Positions 24,387 through 37,846 are shown, counted from the first letter of the stretch. The stretch: DNA of 64,000 bases from Trochalopteron elliotii (GCA_024734555.1 JANPWX010000081.1:2938825-3002824), one strand, 5' to 3'. The notes: a model not told the origin generated them from the letters alone. Made by a program: numbers and translations.

Positions 24387-27300
24387 TAAATTTTCTCCCA
24401 CAAACATGAAGGGTAGAAACGTACTTCTATTTCCTAAGATTCATAAGCACTCAAAATTTAAAGCAATGAGTCCGTAATAACAGCTCCAGCAAAATACGTG
24501 ATAACAGAAGATTGAAACACAACTATTATTTGAAGTTTTTTAATAAGCATATATTTTTACTGCTTCCTAAAAATGTCATGTAATAGATACATTTTCATGT
24601 TTTTTTAAGAAAAATTACAAAGGGTAAAAACTAGGCTGAAGACATCTCTGACTTTTAATTTTCTTTTGCAGACAAATATGCGCTGAGATTACACTTTTCA
24701 TTTGAGGCAGACTAGACTGTAAGAAGATTATTACAGTAAGACAAGTTGGATGATATTTCCTATGCATTTTACAGCATTATTGGCTTCTTATTATCAGTTC
24801 ATATGGGAAATCTAGCAACTGAAACTATCGGCAGATGGCGAGAAACAGAGAATAAATTAAAAGAGAAAAGGCACTCTAAAGACAGGAATTCAAGGTCCAT
24901 CATGGCACCAGACAAAATGTTTAAGGCTACATTAGGTGTACATAGGAAAGATCAGCTTACAAAAAAAGTAACAGACACAGAAGTCTTTCAGACTTTTAGG
25001 ACAGGTAAACAACTGAGATTTGATCTTGGGGCAAGACCTTTGACCCCACAGAGGACAGGAAACCTGGACTGCAGAGCCTGGAAGGGAGCTGGAATGCATT
25101 CCATCTGTGCCCCCAGCATACAGGGCTATGGAACAGAGAGGCAAAGGTGCCCTGCAGTTTGGCCAGGACCTCAGAGTGCTGACTGATAATTAAAAAACTT
25201 AAAAGACAAGGTACAACCAAAAAGGCAGAAATTCATAAGCCGTAAATTTTTAGATAACTTTTTCAAGTAATTGTCTCAAGTTCAGTTTGTAAATCTCTAA
25301 ATTTTCCTGAATAGATGTCAGTATGAAAGAAATAAAAACTTAGTTGGCTCACAGAAGTTACTTAGTAAGACTTTAAAGAATCAGCCTTTTCTTGAAGTCA
25401 AAATATTTGATGTCTCACTCTGTGAAACAATAAAGAAATGATATTGAACTACTCTCAACAGATCTTTTAAGTCGGTTTTAATAAAAGAAGGACTATAAAT
25501 GCTTGTTCTTGCTCTGCTAAATATATTAAAAGTTCAATTTCTCTCCCCAACATCCTTGCTTCTGGTCTGTTCAATTCTGCTGGGAAGTTCATCAAAGTGA
25601 CTGACATTTTCTTTCATTGATGCTGGATTATTATTACAGCAGAAAAGGATATTGTCCCACTCCAGAGGGAAGAAAGATGCAACAGGCATTGTTTAATTAG
25701 GCCTTAGGTTCATGGACTCATAGGAAGCATCAAAAAATAACTTGCCAGCCACAGCATCCTTTCTCCCTCAGCATTCTTTTCCCTGTTAGAACATAGATGC
25801 ACCTCTTCAGCTGCAGCTGAAACTCTGTGTTGGTCAGTTGGAGGCCAAACAGTGCACAAGCACTTTGCTTCCTTACCATCAGGGATCCAATCTGTTTCCC
25901 AGGCTTCATCATAGACATCTCCATTTTTGCTCTCTAACCTAATTTTTCAGGGATTTGCATAGAGGAGTAACTGATGGACACCAGCATTTTAGAAATTACT
26001 GCTACTGACCAACTGAGAGGAAGCTGTACAACCCTCCTCTAAAGAAGCCACATTGTTCTTCCAGTCAGAGAACCAAATGTTCCTGTGCCTTTCAACAGAG
26101 GAACAATGACAGTGCCTGCAGCAGGCCCACAACACCCAACACCACCTTTAAAGAGGGATCTGGGGGCAGGTCCTACAGTTGTGTGAAGGCAGCTCCTGTT
26201 CATGCACAGGACACACACTCCCAGAGTAGAAGCTGGTTTCATATCCAGACCCTGAAGTTAGGGAATGATACCAGACCCTCCTGGGACTTCAGTTCTTGTA
26301 AAAGTGTATTTTCCCCTCAGCACAGACATTCTATTTTTCTAGTGTCATTAGACAAGGACATTTGCACAGATTCAAGTTTCTGAGGAATACTGTGTTATTT
26401 ACATTCTAAAATAAAGCAGAAAAATCTAATTTTAAGTGTCATACATACCCAGAACAGAAACAGAGATGCATTGACACACACAATTATGTTAGTGTATCTA
26501 CCCCCATTTCCTTAGCTCACAGAGACCCACTTCTTAATCAAAAGTAGTAAATGCGTAATTTTAAATATTTTAAAAGAAACGAATTTTCTGTTTGGTAAGC
26601 AGTGGGTGTTCAAGGTTAGAATCTACTGCATTAATTTTAAACAATACAAAGCTTACAGGGATACACAAAACAAATGTGGCAGCTGTCTTTTTCACCAGTT
26701 TAATCTAGCCAGAAAATGTCATTGAAGCATTTCTTATTTTGCAGCATATGATGTTCAAGGCCATTAAGGACTGCACAACTGGCAATGGCATCAAAAGAAA
26801 CCTGCTGGAAGTGGGAATGAATATACACTCAGCAAGTTCCTACAAGGTTTGAAGAGTGAGTTATCAATTTAGAGTCAAGGACAGGAGCTCTTCTTTTGAC
26901 AGGACAGCCAGCTTCATGCAATCTAATAATTGACTGCAATGAAGCTGTTTTTCTTTTCAAGTATAAATATAATTATGTTCCGCACTCTGCAAAGAAACCT
27001 ATAAAGAAGAAAAGTACCATAAACTAAAAACTAATTTTATTTATAGTCTTATCTCAGATGTAATTTTCAGTACAAGATGAAACGTTAATTATATTTACAT
27101 GTTGAGAACACTTGCATTGTTTTAATTTACAGTGTTTAGGCATTTTTTGAGGCTCTAGTGGGTAGAGTTTTAAGAGCATTTTTAAACACTAGGAGCTGAA
27201 AAGATAAAAATGCAGGGTTTTCGAAAGGAAGAGCCAGCCCACTTACAAGTGGAGATACAAACTGTATCTAGCAGATGTCAAATGCAACAATTTTGGCTAA

Positions 27301-28292
27301 AATTCTTATTTAAGAGAGGAACAGTTTCACAGCAGACTGTTCCATGAATATTTGTTATTCAAGTAATTATTTTTCCTACACATTATTATCTTCTGTTATT
27401 GGAAAACAGAATAAAAGGGAGTATCTTCAGTCTTGATGAAAATAATAAGCTTTAGTACAAAACCTCAGACACCAGAGAAAGATTCTAAATTTTTTGCCTT
27501 TTGTCTTACTGGTGTTCTGAATCTTAGAGAACAGCTTAATCTTTACACAGAGAAGTCCAGGATATGTAGGACAGACTGTGTTCCCTCACATATGAAGATG
27601 CCCTTTCTGAGTTAGGATTCTCCTCTTATTGAAAGACAGGCTTTAGCAGTACTTTTTTTCATCAGCTTAGAGCTTAAACCTTTTCTACACAGAATATATA
27701 AGGTGTATAAAGGATTCGTGGAATTTCCAAATTTTATTTTGAAATCCCTTCAGGCACATAATCTCATCTTTGAGAATAAATAAAACAGATAAACCTCTTC
27801 TACTGTTTATACCTGTAAAAGGCAAATAGTCAAGCTTCTAAATAGGTGCAAGTGTAATAAAACAAGACAAAGCTATTTTCATATAAGAAAACAAAAGTAA
27901 TAAATTCCCTATTTAAAAATCACTGCTATTACTTGAATTACAAATGCTATATAAACAAGAGACAATCTTGATCAGTTCCCCTCTGACTAGGATGTGAAAC
28001 AGGCAAACATGATGCGTCTTGCACAAAAGCTTTAGAATGAAACTAAGTTTGAATCTACACAATAGTTCAAATACTTGGTAGCTCCATTTTTGTGTTTGGA
28101 AAGTGGTGGCAGTGCCCACCCAAACAGAGAAAGTACTTTAACTTGGACACCTGGGTAAACTAAGTCATTGTAGCACATCATCCAGTGTGTTTCATTTGAC
28201 ATCACCCATTGAGAAAGTGCAAAAGGTAAAAGTTCTCACATTTTCTGCCATGCTTCTATTCCCACTAATTATTGTTTGGGGTTTTTTGGGTC

Positions 28293-28314
28293 GGTTTGTT
28301 TGTTTGTTTGTTTG
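28293..28314. repeat. (TTTG)n microsatellite
   Basis: Five uninterrupted TTTG-type units preceded by a G/T-rich lead (ggggttttttgggtcgg). Confidence 0.9.
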
Positions 28315-30546
28315 TCTTTCATTAACATGTCTTGATGAGGAAACACCTGACTATTATTTAAACAAAAATCACAAAGAAATGATGAAAGGCAAGTGGGGTA
28401 TTTTACAGAAAATAAGTAAGTAATGAAATTATGTATGTAGTCTTTTTCAGTGAGCAGTCATCCTGAAGAACAAACATAATTTGGTAGCCAAATAAAAACC
28501 GAACTCTTAATATATCTGAGATAGCCCTGCTTGCAATTATTTTTTTTTCTTCCAAATGTATTTTCATTGTCTCAGCTGAACCTTTAGTACTGACCACAAG
28601 TGGATGACTCACCTGCCATCCTAGATAGTCACAAAGATTTAATCAAATTTATTGGATTTTTTGGGACATAAACATAGTTACTCCTTGTCACCTTGTTACA
28701 TGGAATAGTTAAATTAATAAATAATTATTTTAAATACTGCCATTTAAATCTGTAGCAATGGTAAAATCTATGTCCCACATCTGAGCTGGCTGGTGATCAT
28801 TTTCCCTTGATGAAAAAGAAAGGCCAGTATTTATTTATTCAGAGTGAAGTTTATTAACTGCTGTTCTGTGTCGAAGCCCAGCTGAGCAGGACTCACTGCA
28901 TGCACTACAACCAAGAGCTGTTCTGGCACTTCCCCTACAACCACTGTTCTTATTCCCAACAAGCTTGTTGGCAGTAAATGGGATATTAATTTAAATGACA
29001 TGCTTAAAGAGTGAGTATATCCCCTCTGCTTGAGCTCAGGCAGGAGTTTAAAATAGATTATTCCACTTTTTTTCCCACCTAGAGAAGCATAACTTTAGAG
29101 ACTGAAAATCTGCCTATGAAACTACATGGCTAAAAGGATACAGTTTTTCAATGTAGTCCATTCCTTGGCTTAAATTTTTATATATCAAGATATATCATTC
29201 ATTATCTAAATCTGAGAAATTGGTTTCTATTAAAAACCAAGAAAAAAAAACCCAAACGAGCCCAACAATTTTTTGAACTACTACAAAAAATCAGTAGTCT
29301 GCTATAGAGCAATCTTTTATATGCCAAAATTCAAAGCATTCAGAATGAAATCCTAGAAAGAAAAAGCAGCAAGACAACAGTACCTGCATGGGAACAGCAC
29401 AACATTTTAATACACAGTGAAACAGCAGGAAAAGAACAGAAGTAGAAAACTTGTAATTCAAATGTACATGTCAGGCCTGCTAGCCTGACAACAGGCCACC
29501 CAGGATGAGCTGTGAGTGTGGCACTACCATTGCTCAAGGCTGCAGTAACCCTGATCTCTGTGACAGCCATTTTCCTACTGCTGGACAGTCCAGTCTGCTC
29601 CTCATTTCACAACCATTCTACTTCACACCTCACAGGAAGTCATGAGGTCCATTTTCAGATTTTATGAATGGCCAAAAGCATGTTGTGGTTGGGTTTTACA
29701 TTATCTGATGATCTATGCCCATTAGTCTAGCACTCTATAAAACCTCAGGTTTTATTCTCCCTCACTGGTACCAATAGTGTGATCTGGTATGCTCAGGATG
29801 TTGGGAAAAGGGGGGGAAAAAAAAGGAAAAAGGATCTTTGTTTCTTCTCCATATAATTTTTTCCATTTTTCTCTTGGAGTGCTTCTAATGTAACATATAT
29901 ATTACATAATTTTCTTCCATTGAAAAGAATATGAATTTTCCATTTTTCTTTCTCGACAGCTCATCAAACCACAAATAATTGTTTATGCAGCAAACAAATG
30001 AAATGACAACTGGTCATAACATTAGAAAACATCTTGACTAGATTCTGAATTGATATTTCCATGAATCCTAAACATTATTGTCTGTAAACAGGTTCAACAT
30101 ATTTGTTATGTTTAACATAGTAAGTTGCTGTGTTTAAGCTACCAGCAGGTAGCACGCACATGCACCTTAAATCACGACAACTAATTATGGTAGCCTACTG
30201 AAAATGATTGGCATATGCTTCTTTAGTAATATTTAGCAATAAATGACACAGAATCTCAAGGGAAGTTATGTAATAAGTTGCATTTGTGAATCTGGATCTC
30301 TTTTCATCATTAATAAAAATATCAACATAAACAATAACAATTCTCTTTTACAGTTCTCTTTAAAAAAATAACAATTCTCTTTAAAAGCAATCATTAAAAA
30401 TTGACTCTAGCAGAGTGGATAAGGAAGAAACAATGAGATTTTAGCTTGCATTTTAGTTGCATTTTCTGTGTTATTAACTTATGAGTGGGTCTGGAAATCT
30501 GTTTATCTTTTTGTTGGATTGTACCACATGTTGTGCCCATCAGTTA

Positions 30547-30585
30547 ACTATATATCTATATATACACATATATACACACATATAA
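30547..30585. repeat. (TA)n/(CA)n-type dinucleotide run
   Basis: An interrupted series of tatata and cacata words, typical of a decayed dinucleotide microsatellite. Confidence 0.8.
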
Positions 30586-32189
30586 CTGATAACATAGGGT
30601 TTAATTTTAATTGTTTACATGTCATTCTTATAAAAGTAATGCAGTGAAAAAAGTAGCCCTCACCCTGAAACTATACAAAGGAAACAGATGACCACCAACC
30701 ATTCCAGAAATACATAACAGCAGCCTAAAGACAGTGGAATGAACCAGCACCCAAGAGGTACCACCCATCTGAACATGGAAAACCATGGAAAAATCATGGA
30801 AAATATATGTAACCCCAGAGCTTGGGGAAGATGGTTTTGACTTCCTGAACTGAAGCACACACATGTCAGTCTCACAGACTCAAATCTGCAGCCATCAGGG
30901 CTCAGAGTGTGCCATGGAACTCGCAGTATCATACTCTGAAGGCTTGACCAGTGGAGTTCCACATATGCACTGCAGATCTTTCCATCTTCCAAAATTAGAA
31001 CCATTTTCTGAAGCTGAGAAAAGAGTATCCCCAAAGAAATCCCTGAATGCATAAACCAAGCCAGCAAAAGAGAACAGACATGGGACAACTCCATTTTTCC
31101 TTTCAAAAATTTCATTCAACAACTTTTAGAAGAAAACTTTGACGTGGAGGAGTCTTAGGAAAGACTTAGAGCTGCACCTTTTTTAGAAGAATTTTGGGCA
31201 ACACTCCCACTGCAGATGGCACCACCCTGTCACTGCCATCTGCCTATAGAACAGCATCGATGACAATATTTTGAGTCATGGAAATCCTCACACCACAAGT
31301 GGCCAGGGTACACCAAGAGGAACCCCTGTGGCATGGGCACGCTCTTTGATTTGCCTAGGTGAATCTCCAGTGGCTGGTCCTGAAAGCCTGCAGGCCCACA
31401 CATCATTCCTGCCAGGACTAATGCATAAGGGGACACTGTGCCTGACTCAGCACGCTCTTCTCAGAATTACTGGGCCTTGGGGAAGCAGCTATGCAAATAT
31501 CAGCACAATAAATGGACGGTGTGTGGACATGATGTATGTAACACTGAGAGGTTACTGAGGGTTACACAATGCATGGGTTCACACAATTCATGAAGTTCAC
31601 TCCACTGCTGCTATGAATGTTAATCAGATATTCCGTCTCCAATCCACATCAGGACTAATTAAAAAGTGTTATTTACTGTAGAGTGTAGGCTTGCTCAGGC
31701 AACTGCCTGACATTAATCAACCCTTGAATGCTGGAATTTAAACCAAAAATATGCAAAAAAATTATGAGTAATACCAGTTTTGTTTAGTGTCACACACTAT
31801 TAAATCAATGAGGATTAAATGAGCCCTTATTCAAAGATACTTACAAAATAAACAACTGGTTTTCTGGAGTTCATTACTGCTTTCAAAATTTTCTGTTATT
31901 GTCAAAGTGAGGAAATTTTTCATGAAAGCTCTAGGAAATGTTGCTGGTTTACTCCTACTAAATTATTTAAGCTCCACTGAAAGACAAACATAATGATCTG
32001 GGAACAAATGTCACCTTGAGATTTCCATTCTTCCTAAAATGGAAACAAATTTTGTGAAAATTCTTAAGTATTTACTGCAGTTTTATTAATTTTCTTGACT
32101 ATTGTGGCATTTCCAGTTCAAAGCTCTTTTATATGAGGATAGATATTTTAATAGGGTCTATAGCAATAAGATAAGGGACAATATTTTTT

Positions 32190-32386
32190 AACTAAAAGAG
32201 GGACCATTTAGACTAGATTTAAGGAAGATTTTCTTTTACATTAATGGTGGTAAAACACTAAAGGTTATGTGATGGATGCCCCATCGCTGGAAACATTCAA
32301 GGTCACATGGTTTACTGGGAGATATCCCTGGTGAAAACTAGATGACCTTTGGATATCCCTTCCAGCCCAAATCCTTATATGAGTCT
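32190..32386 (+). mobile_element. CR1 LINE 3' fragment
   Basis: The plus strand carries, in order, the hallmarks of the CR1 3' coding end and UTR: aaggaagattttctttta, gatggatgccccatc-ctggaaacattcaaggtca, then the 3' UTR words ctagatgacctttgg-atcccttccagccc. The coding part is far too mutated to be translated. The terminal octamer repeats of CR1 are lost. It is the one clear CR1 fragment in this window that is antisense to DMD. Confidence 0.8.
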
Positions 32387-32444
32387 ACAGCACTGGAACA
32401 ACCTGAACATAAGTCTCATCCTAGAAGGAGTTCTGCTATGACAC

Positions 32445-32850
32445 TGTCCTGGTTTCAGCTGCGTAGAGTTAATTAATTTCTCCTCAGCTACTGAGCTGTT
32501 ACAGTGCTGTGTTCTGGATTAGGAATGAGAATGATGTTGATAACACACTGATGTTTTGGTTTTTGCTAAGTCATGTTTATCCTAAGTCGAAGACTTTTCT
32601 TTTTGCCTCATGCTGTACAAGTTGAGAAGGGCAGCAAAAGAAACTGGCAGGGAGCACAGCTGGGACAGGTGACCCAGAAAGCCAGTTGTGTCCTAGGTTG
32701 CATCCCAAGCAGTGTCAAGGGAGGTGCCAAAGGGATATTCCACACCACAGACTGTCGTGCCCAGTTTGTAAACTGGGGGGAGTTACCCAGAAGGGTGGTT
32801 GATCTGGTTTCAGAAAGGTGGGGTCTTGACTGGACTTTCATGTGCTGTAG
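32445..32850 (+). mobile_element. ERVL-like LTR, 5' part
   Basis: It begins TGTCCTGGTTTCAGCTG-GTAGAGTTAATT, the canonical 5' edge of the common avian ERVL-type LTR. It continues through gtgctgtgttctggatt, gatgttgataacacactgatgtttt, gggacaggtgaccca and a degenerate TATA region (cccagtttgtaaactgggggga). The U5 half is absent. It follows a CR1 fragment within 60 bp, making a small repeat cluster. Open frames 32573-32860 (plus) and 32608-32925 (minus) lie in or over it and are not genes. Confidence 0.8.
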
Positions 32851-33708
32851 TTCTAAATAAAGTTTGTGGAAACGTGAACATAAATATTTAAAACAGACTT
32901 CATACTTATTACTTTTCAGTTCCACTCAGATGAATAAAAATTTGTGCAACAACAAATTAGGAAAAGAAACATGTAGAATGCATAAAAATGACCATGCGTG
33001 CAAGAATCAAAAGAGCATAAATAGATTATATAAAGAACACCACAGCAGAACCACAACTGTTTCCTGTTTTAAAATCAGGTTTATTTCCTTTTAATTAGTT
33101 CAAATTAATCTACAATAAATTGAAAAGCTACTAGTAATCAACTATACATTTTGAAATTTATTTCTTTTACTAGTAGCCTTCTATTCATTCAAATATGTGT
33201 TCTACTTCTTACATTTCTTGGTTCACTGACATTTCAGGAAAACTGCATCACAAGAGTTCCAGTGAAAAGTAACTTGATTTTGAGTAGACTGTAAATCATT
33301 TAAAACTCATACATTTAAATGAATGGGAATCAAATCTTTTGCAGTAATCTACCTTATGTTAATTAAGTCCTCCTTCAAATGACTATAATGTTTATAATCA
33401 AAGCTTACAATTTTCAAAATTAAATGGTCCATATGTGCTGCCTCGGCTAAAAAAAATATGCTGAGTATACTTCTATTTAGACAGCTATGAGATTATACAG
33501 TGCTTCAGACTCTTAAAGGCTCTTTCTCTACACAGCTAAGTATAATCTCAAGATCTCCTTTAACGTCCATGTGGTTTCACATCCATGCAGAAAGCACAGT
33601 AGGACTCACTTCACGGAAAGAGAAGAGTGGATAACCTAACACTGTAAAAGAGTAGAATCCAGAAACCAGCAGAACAAGGGACTGGTCAGTTTTCCTCCAA
33701 CAAGAAAA

Positions 33709-34632
33709 AAGGACCTTAAAAATCATCTAGCTCCAACCCCCCTGCTGTGGACAAGGATATCTGCCACTAGACCAGGTTGCTTTGAACCCCATTCAACTTG
33801 GCCTTGAACACTTGCAGGGATGGACCATCTACAACTTCTCTGGGAAACCTGTTCCAGTGCCTCACCACCCTCACCATGGTTCTTTCATAATATCCAATGT
33901 CAATCTACTCTATTTCAGCTTAAGGCAATTCCCCCCTTGTCCTATCACTACATGTGTTTGTGAAAAGTCCCAAAGTCCCTCTCCAGCTTTCCTGTAGGCT
34001 CCCTCCAGGTACTGTAAGGCCACAATTTGCTCATCCCAAAGCCTTTTCCACGCTGAACAATTCTCTTAGCCTTTCACTGTGGGAGAGGTGCTCCAGCCCT
34101 CTCTGATCATCTTGGACCCATCCTTTGGACTGCCTCCAACAGACTGATGTCCTTCCTGTGCTGAGAGCCACAGAGCTGGATGCAGCACTGCAGGTGGGGA
34201 CTTCCCAGAGCAGAGCAGAGGGGCAGCATCACCTCCCTTGTCCTGCTGGCCACAACACTTTGGGTGCAGCCCAGGACACACTTGGTTTTCTGGGCTTCAA
34301 ATGCATGCAGCTGGCCCATGTCCAGCCTCTCATCCATCAGCAACCCCAAGTTCTTCTCTAGAGGGCTGCTCTTGATTTGTTCATCCCCCAGCATGGATCA
34401 ACATGAGGGTTTGCCCCAACACAGCTGCAGCATCTTGCACTTGGATTTGCTAAATTTCATGAGACTTCCATTCTCCCCCTTCTCAGGCTTGTCCAATTCT
34501 TCCTGGACAGCATCCTGAACTTCAGATGTGTCAACTGCACCGCTCAGCTTGAGGTCATCTGCAAATCTGCTGAGGGTGCACTCGATCCCTTTGTCTGTGT
34601 CATTAATGAAGATATTAAACAGCATTGGTCCG
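33709..34632 (-). mobile_element. CR1 LINE fragment with reverse-transcriptase end
   Basis: Read on the minus strand, the segment starts in the CR1 ORF2 reverse transcriptase (GPMLFNIFINDTDKGIECTL, then FADDLKLSGAV). The FADD box near 34554-34565 is the RT catalytic motif. It continues through the thumb/C-terminal region (LGLLMDERLDMGQ, CVLGCTQSVVASR) in a shifted frame, and ends with the CR1 3' UTR (ggttggagctagatgatttttaaggtcc reads across 33711-33745). Frame changes and stops break the protein, so it is a dead 5'-truncated copy. It lies in sense orientation to DMD. Normal full-length CR1 is about 4.5 kb. Confidence 0.92.
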
Positions 34633-36880
34633 CTAAAAGAAGCTGGAGAGGCCTGGGATAAAGCCAGCACGTAGCAGCTGCACATGCAGAAGGATGTATT
34701 CCTTCACCCAGGAGTTAGCAAAGCTGTTGCCAACAGAAGGCTGCAGATGCTAAAACTGACTTGAATTCAAAGAGTTACTAAGAAGTTCATAGAAGAGAAA
34801 TTCACTGAAGCTTATTAGGCACCAAAAACAAGTAGTGGATCAGAAAGTCTGTGAGCTGCGACTGTTAGAGACTGTCAGACTAAGGCAAAAACAAAACAAA
34901 TCATGATGTGCTTGCCCTACTGATATGTTTTTTTAATCTTCTACTTTTGGACATTGCTGAAGACAGGATACCCAGAACATCAACCCTTGTTTCTCCACAT
35001 GTTTTTTCTATATTTATAAAGACCTTTTCTATATTTGTAAGTGAAATCTGCAGCTGATCATAGTTTTTAGCTATGGGTCCTCACCTGATTTTGGCACAGC
35101 ACACCTTTACTTGTGTCATTCAAATGGTCTTTGAGGATGTCATGTTTAGGGACCCTATGTAGCTTTTTCAGTACATATATTCCAGTGCCCCAGCAAAATC
35201 CATCTTGAATACTGCATTCACTTTGACAAACAACTAAGCTGTCAGAACTTCTAACATGTTTGCTTTTTTTTTTCTAATTTCTCAACAGCTTTTCCAAGTG
35301 AAAGAAATTGAGAAAATTAATTTTGAGTTTTTAAAAAATCAATCGTTTTCAAATAGGCAGCCAAATTAAAATAAAGTTTCACTGCTAAATCTCCAATATA
35401 TACCCCAGTAATTCATTTTAACATTCTAATTATTTTGTCTAATGGAACAAAAGTAAAGCCCTTTAAAAAAAAATAAAAATAACATTATCTTAGCTTACTA
35501 AATATGAAACTGTAACACAAAACCGACATCTTGGAATCTGAGTATTCTCAAATCTGTAATACTAAATTCTCAGGAATTATAAATATTCACATTTACATAA
35601 TCATTTGAAAATCTGTTACAGCAAACTACTGTGCTAACCTCCTTCTTGAAAGCAGGATCTTAAAACTTGAGGTATTAAGTAGCTGAAAATAATAAAGGGT
35701 AAAACCCCTAAGTTTTTATGCCATCCCTCCCATCCTGAAGCTGTCTCAAATATGGCATGTCAGTATCTGTTCTATTCAATAATCACTCAGAGAGAAGGAG
35801 ACTATGAAAGAGGTTTTTGCGTTCACTGTATGAGTTCCAACAAATTAGTATTACCTACTATGAGGCTTTAAAGAATATAATTATAAATTTCAACTGTTTG
35901 TGCCAATGCCTCTTGAAGACAAACTTTCCTCACAGCTACTAATTGGCAATATCAAAGTGCTTCAGAAGAAAGCAAACTCATCCCTTCCACACAAAAGCCC
36001 TCTCCCCTTCCAGAAACCACCTACACATCACAGTGCTCATCAATCAGTGGAAAAGAAATACAGAGCCAGCCAGCATTTTAATTTCTACAAGAAACAGCCC
36101 ACCAACATAAAACAGCCAAACAAAACAAAATAAAACAAAACAAAAAAAGGTGGAAGAAAACAAGGAACCAAAGAGAGTTGGAATTGTTTGGAAATTACTA
36201 CAACAGACGAGGCCCTCCTGAGTGCAGTGTGATACCTTTCTGACGGATAATCCACCAGCTGTGTAAGGATATTGTACTTGCAATACTTGCATGCATGATG
36301 CTACAACATTATAATACAAATGTTTAACCAGCCTTTATTAGTATTAGCATTTTCTAGTAAGCCTCTGGCTTCTGAAGACTTCAAAGAGTACAACCGTATT
36401 TTCCTATGCTGAGAACATGTGCACAAGAAGCAATGATCACTGTCTTGAAAAGTCCAAAATCTAATTTCAAATAGCATCAGCTCTCCGATGGCTTACTTTT
36501 CTTTGATGTTCCTGAAGGCCAACTTTTGGCCTTAAGTTCCTGTCAGTACTGAGAACTCTGCAAGTAAGAGGCCTGCTGTGATGACGATGATGTTTCTAAG
36601 CCACGTGCATGAAGGATCCTATCTCAGAAACTGCAAGAAAAATAAGGATGCTTTCTCTTGGATAGGAACTCACTCCAGCTTGAAGTCCAAAGCTTGCACA
36701 AAGTACTTATATGAGAGTCACTTTTTAAGTTGTATATGTATAGCAATATCTTTACAGTATTTCATTCATACCTGAAGACTCTAAGAGAGTCTCACTCACT
36801 AATCTTTCTCTCTTATTCTCTACAGGAACTCACATAACCTGAGTGAGAGATTGAAATATTATGGTTCATAGCTTGAATAT
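34633..36880. other. Intronic stretch with no recognised gene
   Basis: AT-rich sequence with a (CAAAA)n run at 36117-36148 and a T run near 35264-35273. No gene, LTR or LINE was recognised. Confidence 0.6.
36117..36148. repeat. (CAAAA)n run
   Basis: Consecutive caaaa/taaaa pentamers; a simple A-rich repeat. Confidence 0.85.
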
Positions 36881-37846
36881 TGTTATGAAGGACTTTTGGC
36901 CCATTATGGCAAAACTATATAAAGAAGCTGCAATGACCAAAGCCCACCCCTCTCTGAATAAGCCTCCTGACTGGAACTGTGGACTGTGAGTTAAGCCACC
37001 ATGTGGGAACTTGAGATAAAAGAATGGTGATGTTATTGCCCAATTATCTCAGGTCTAGGGAGCAGTAAACAAGGGTGAGGGAGAAGAATGTATCCACGAG
37101 AAAGCCAAACCCAGAAGCTGTCCTAAAAATCAGTTGTGGCTGGGTTCCTGGTAGGGGAGGCCATAATCCACAGGCTCATCTGTTGAGGCCAGGCCTGCAC
37201 AGGCTCCCACAGCCAAGGAGGGAGGTGGAGAGTTTTGGGGCTGTGGTGTGACCTCTGGTCAGAGGCAGTGAACACCCATCCTCCCTTACACAAACTGGCC
37301 CAGTTGTAAAATTCCTTCACTCCAGGAAGGCCACACACATGGGACATTCACATGAGAGGCAGTGAGGAGGTGTCATAAACCACCAAAGACCCCCAAAGCA
37401 TCCCTCAGATTCATTCCTGAGGCCTTGAACCAGAGGACTGCATGTGATGCTAAGTGATGCAACAGACCCAGAGTCTGTTGCAAGGAACACTGTCAAATTT
37501 GTTCTCCCAGGGGAGGCACCTGGGCATTTCCACCTGGCCTGAACATATATTAGTCCATTGAACTCTGTGTTTTGTGGGAATCTCACCACAGAGAAGACCA
37601 GAAGAAGAAGATCAACAAGATGCCATCAGAATCCAAGGAGCAGTGATATTTTCTATTTAATCTGTCTCTGTCACTCTCTCTCCCCCTCACTATCTCTTTC
37701 TCTATTGCTATCTATATCTCTCTCTCTACCTCACATTTACTGCTAAATACAATTCATACTACTGGCTTTGGCATGTGGTCTCCTTCGCATTTGAATTTGA
37801 GCAGAAGCAACTTCCTAATAATTTTAATAACCAGATCTTCACAACC
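36881..37846 (+). mobile_element. Probable long solo LTR (about 0.97 kb) with inverted ends
   Basis: The left edge reads TGTTATGAAG and the right edge CTTCACAACC, whose reverse complement agrees at eight of ten positions, as expected for LTR termini. The interior is GC-richer than the intron. Toward the right it has a pyrimidine (CTCT)n tract (37669-37735) followed by a U5-like ctgctaaatacaattc... and ttaataaccagatc, a tail seen in avian ERV LTRs as I remember them. No retroviral gene was seen. Open frames inside (37317-37589 minus, 37123-37347 minus) have no family match. Confidence 0.5.

Larger units (their letters stand above)
24387..30659. other. Intronic stretch with no firm feature
   Basis: Mostly AT-rich unique-looking sequence. 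It contains a 146-codon open frame at 24746-25186 (see findings), a (TTTG)n run at 28293-28314 and a TA-rich run at 30547-30585. No repeat family or gene was recognised. Confidence 0.55.

Noticed and set aside
34180..34518. 112-codon plus-strand open frame
   Set aside because: A shadow of the CR1 reverse-transcriptase region on the minus strand.
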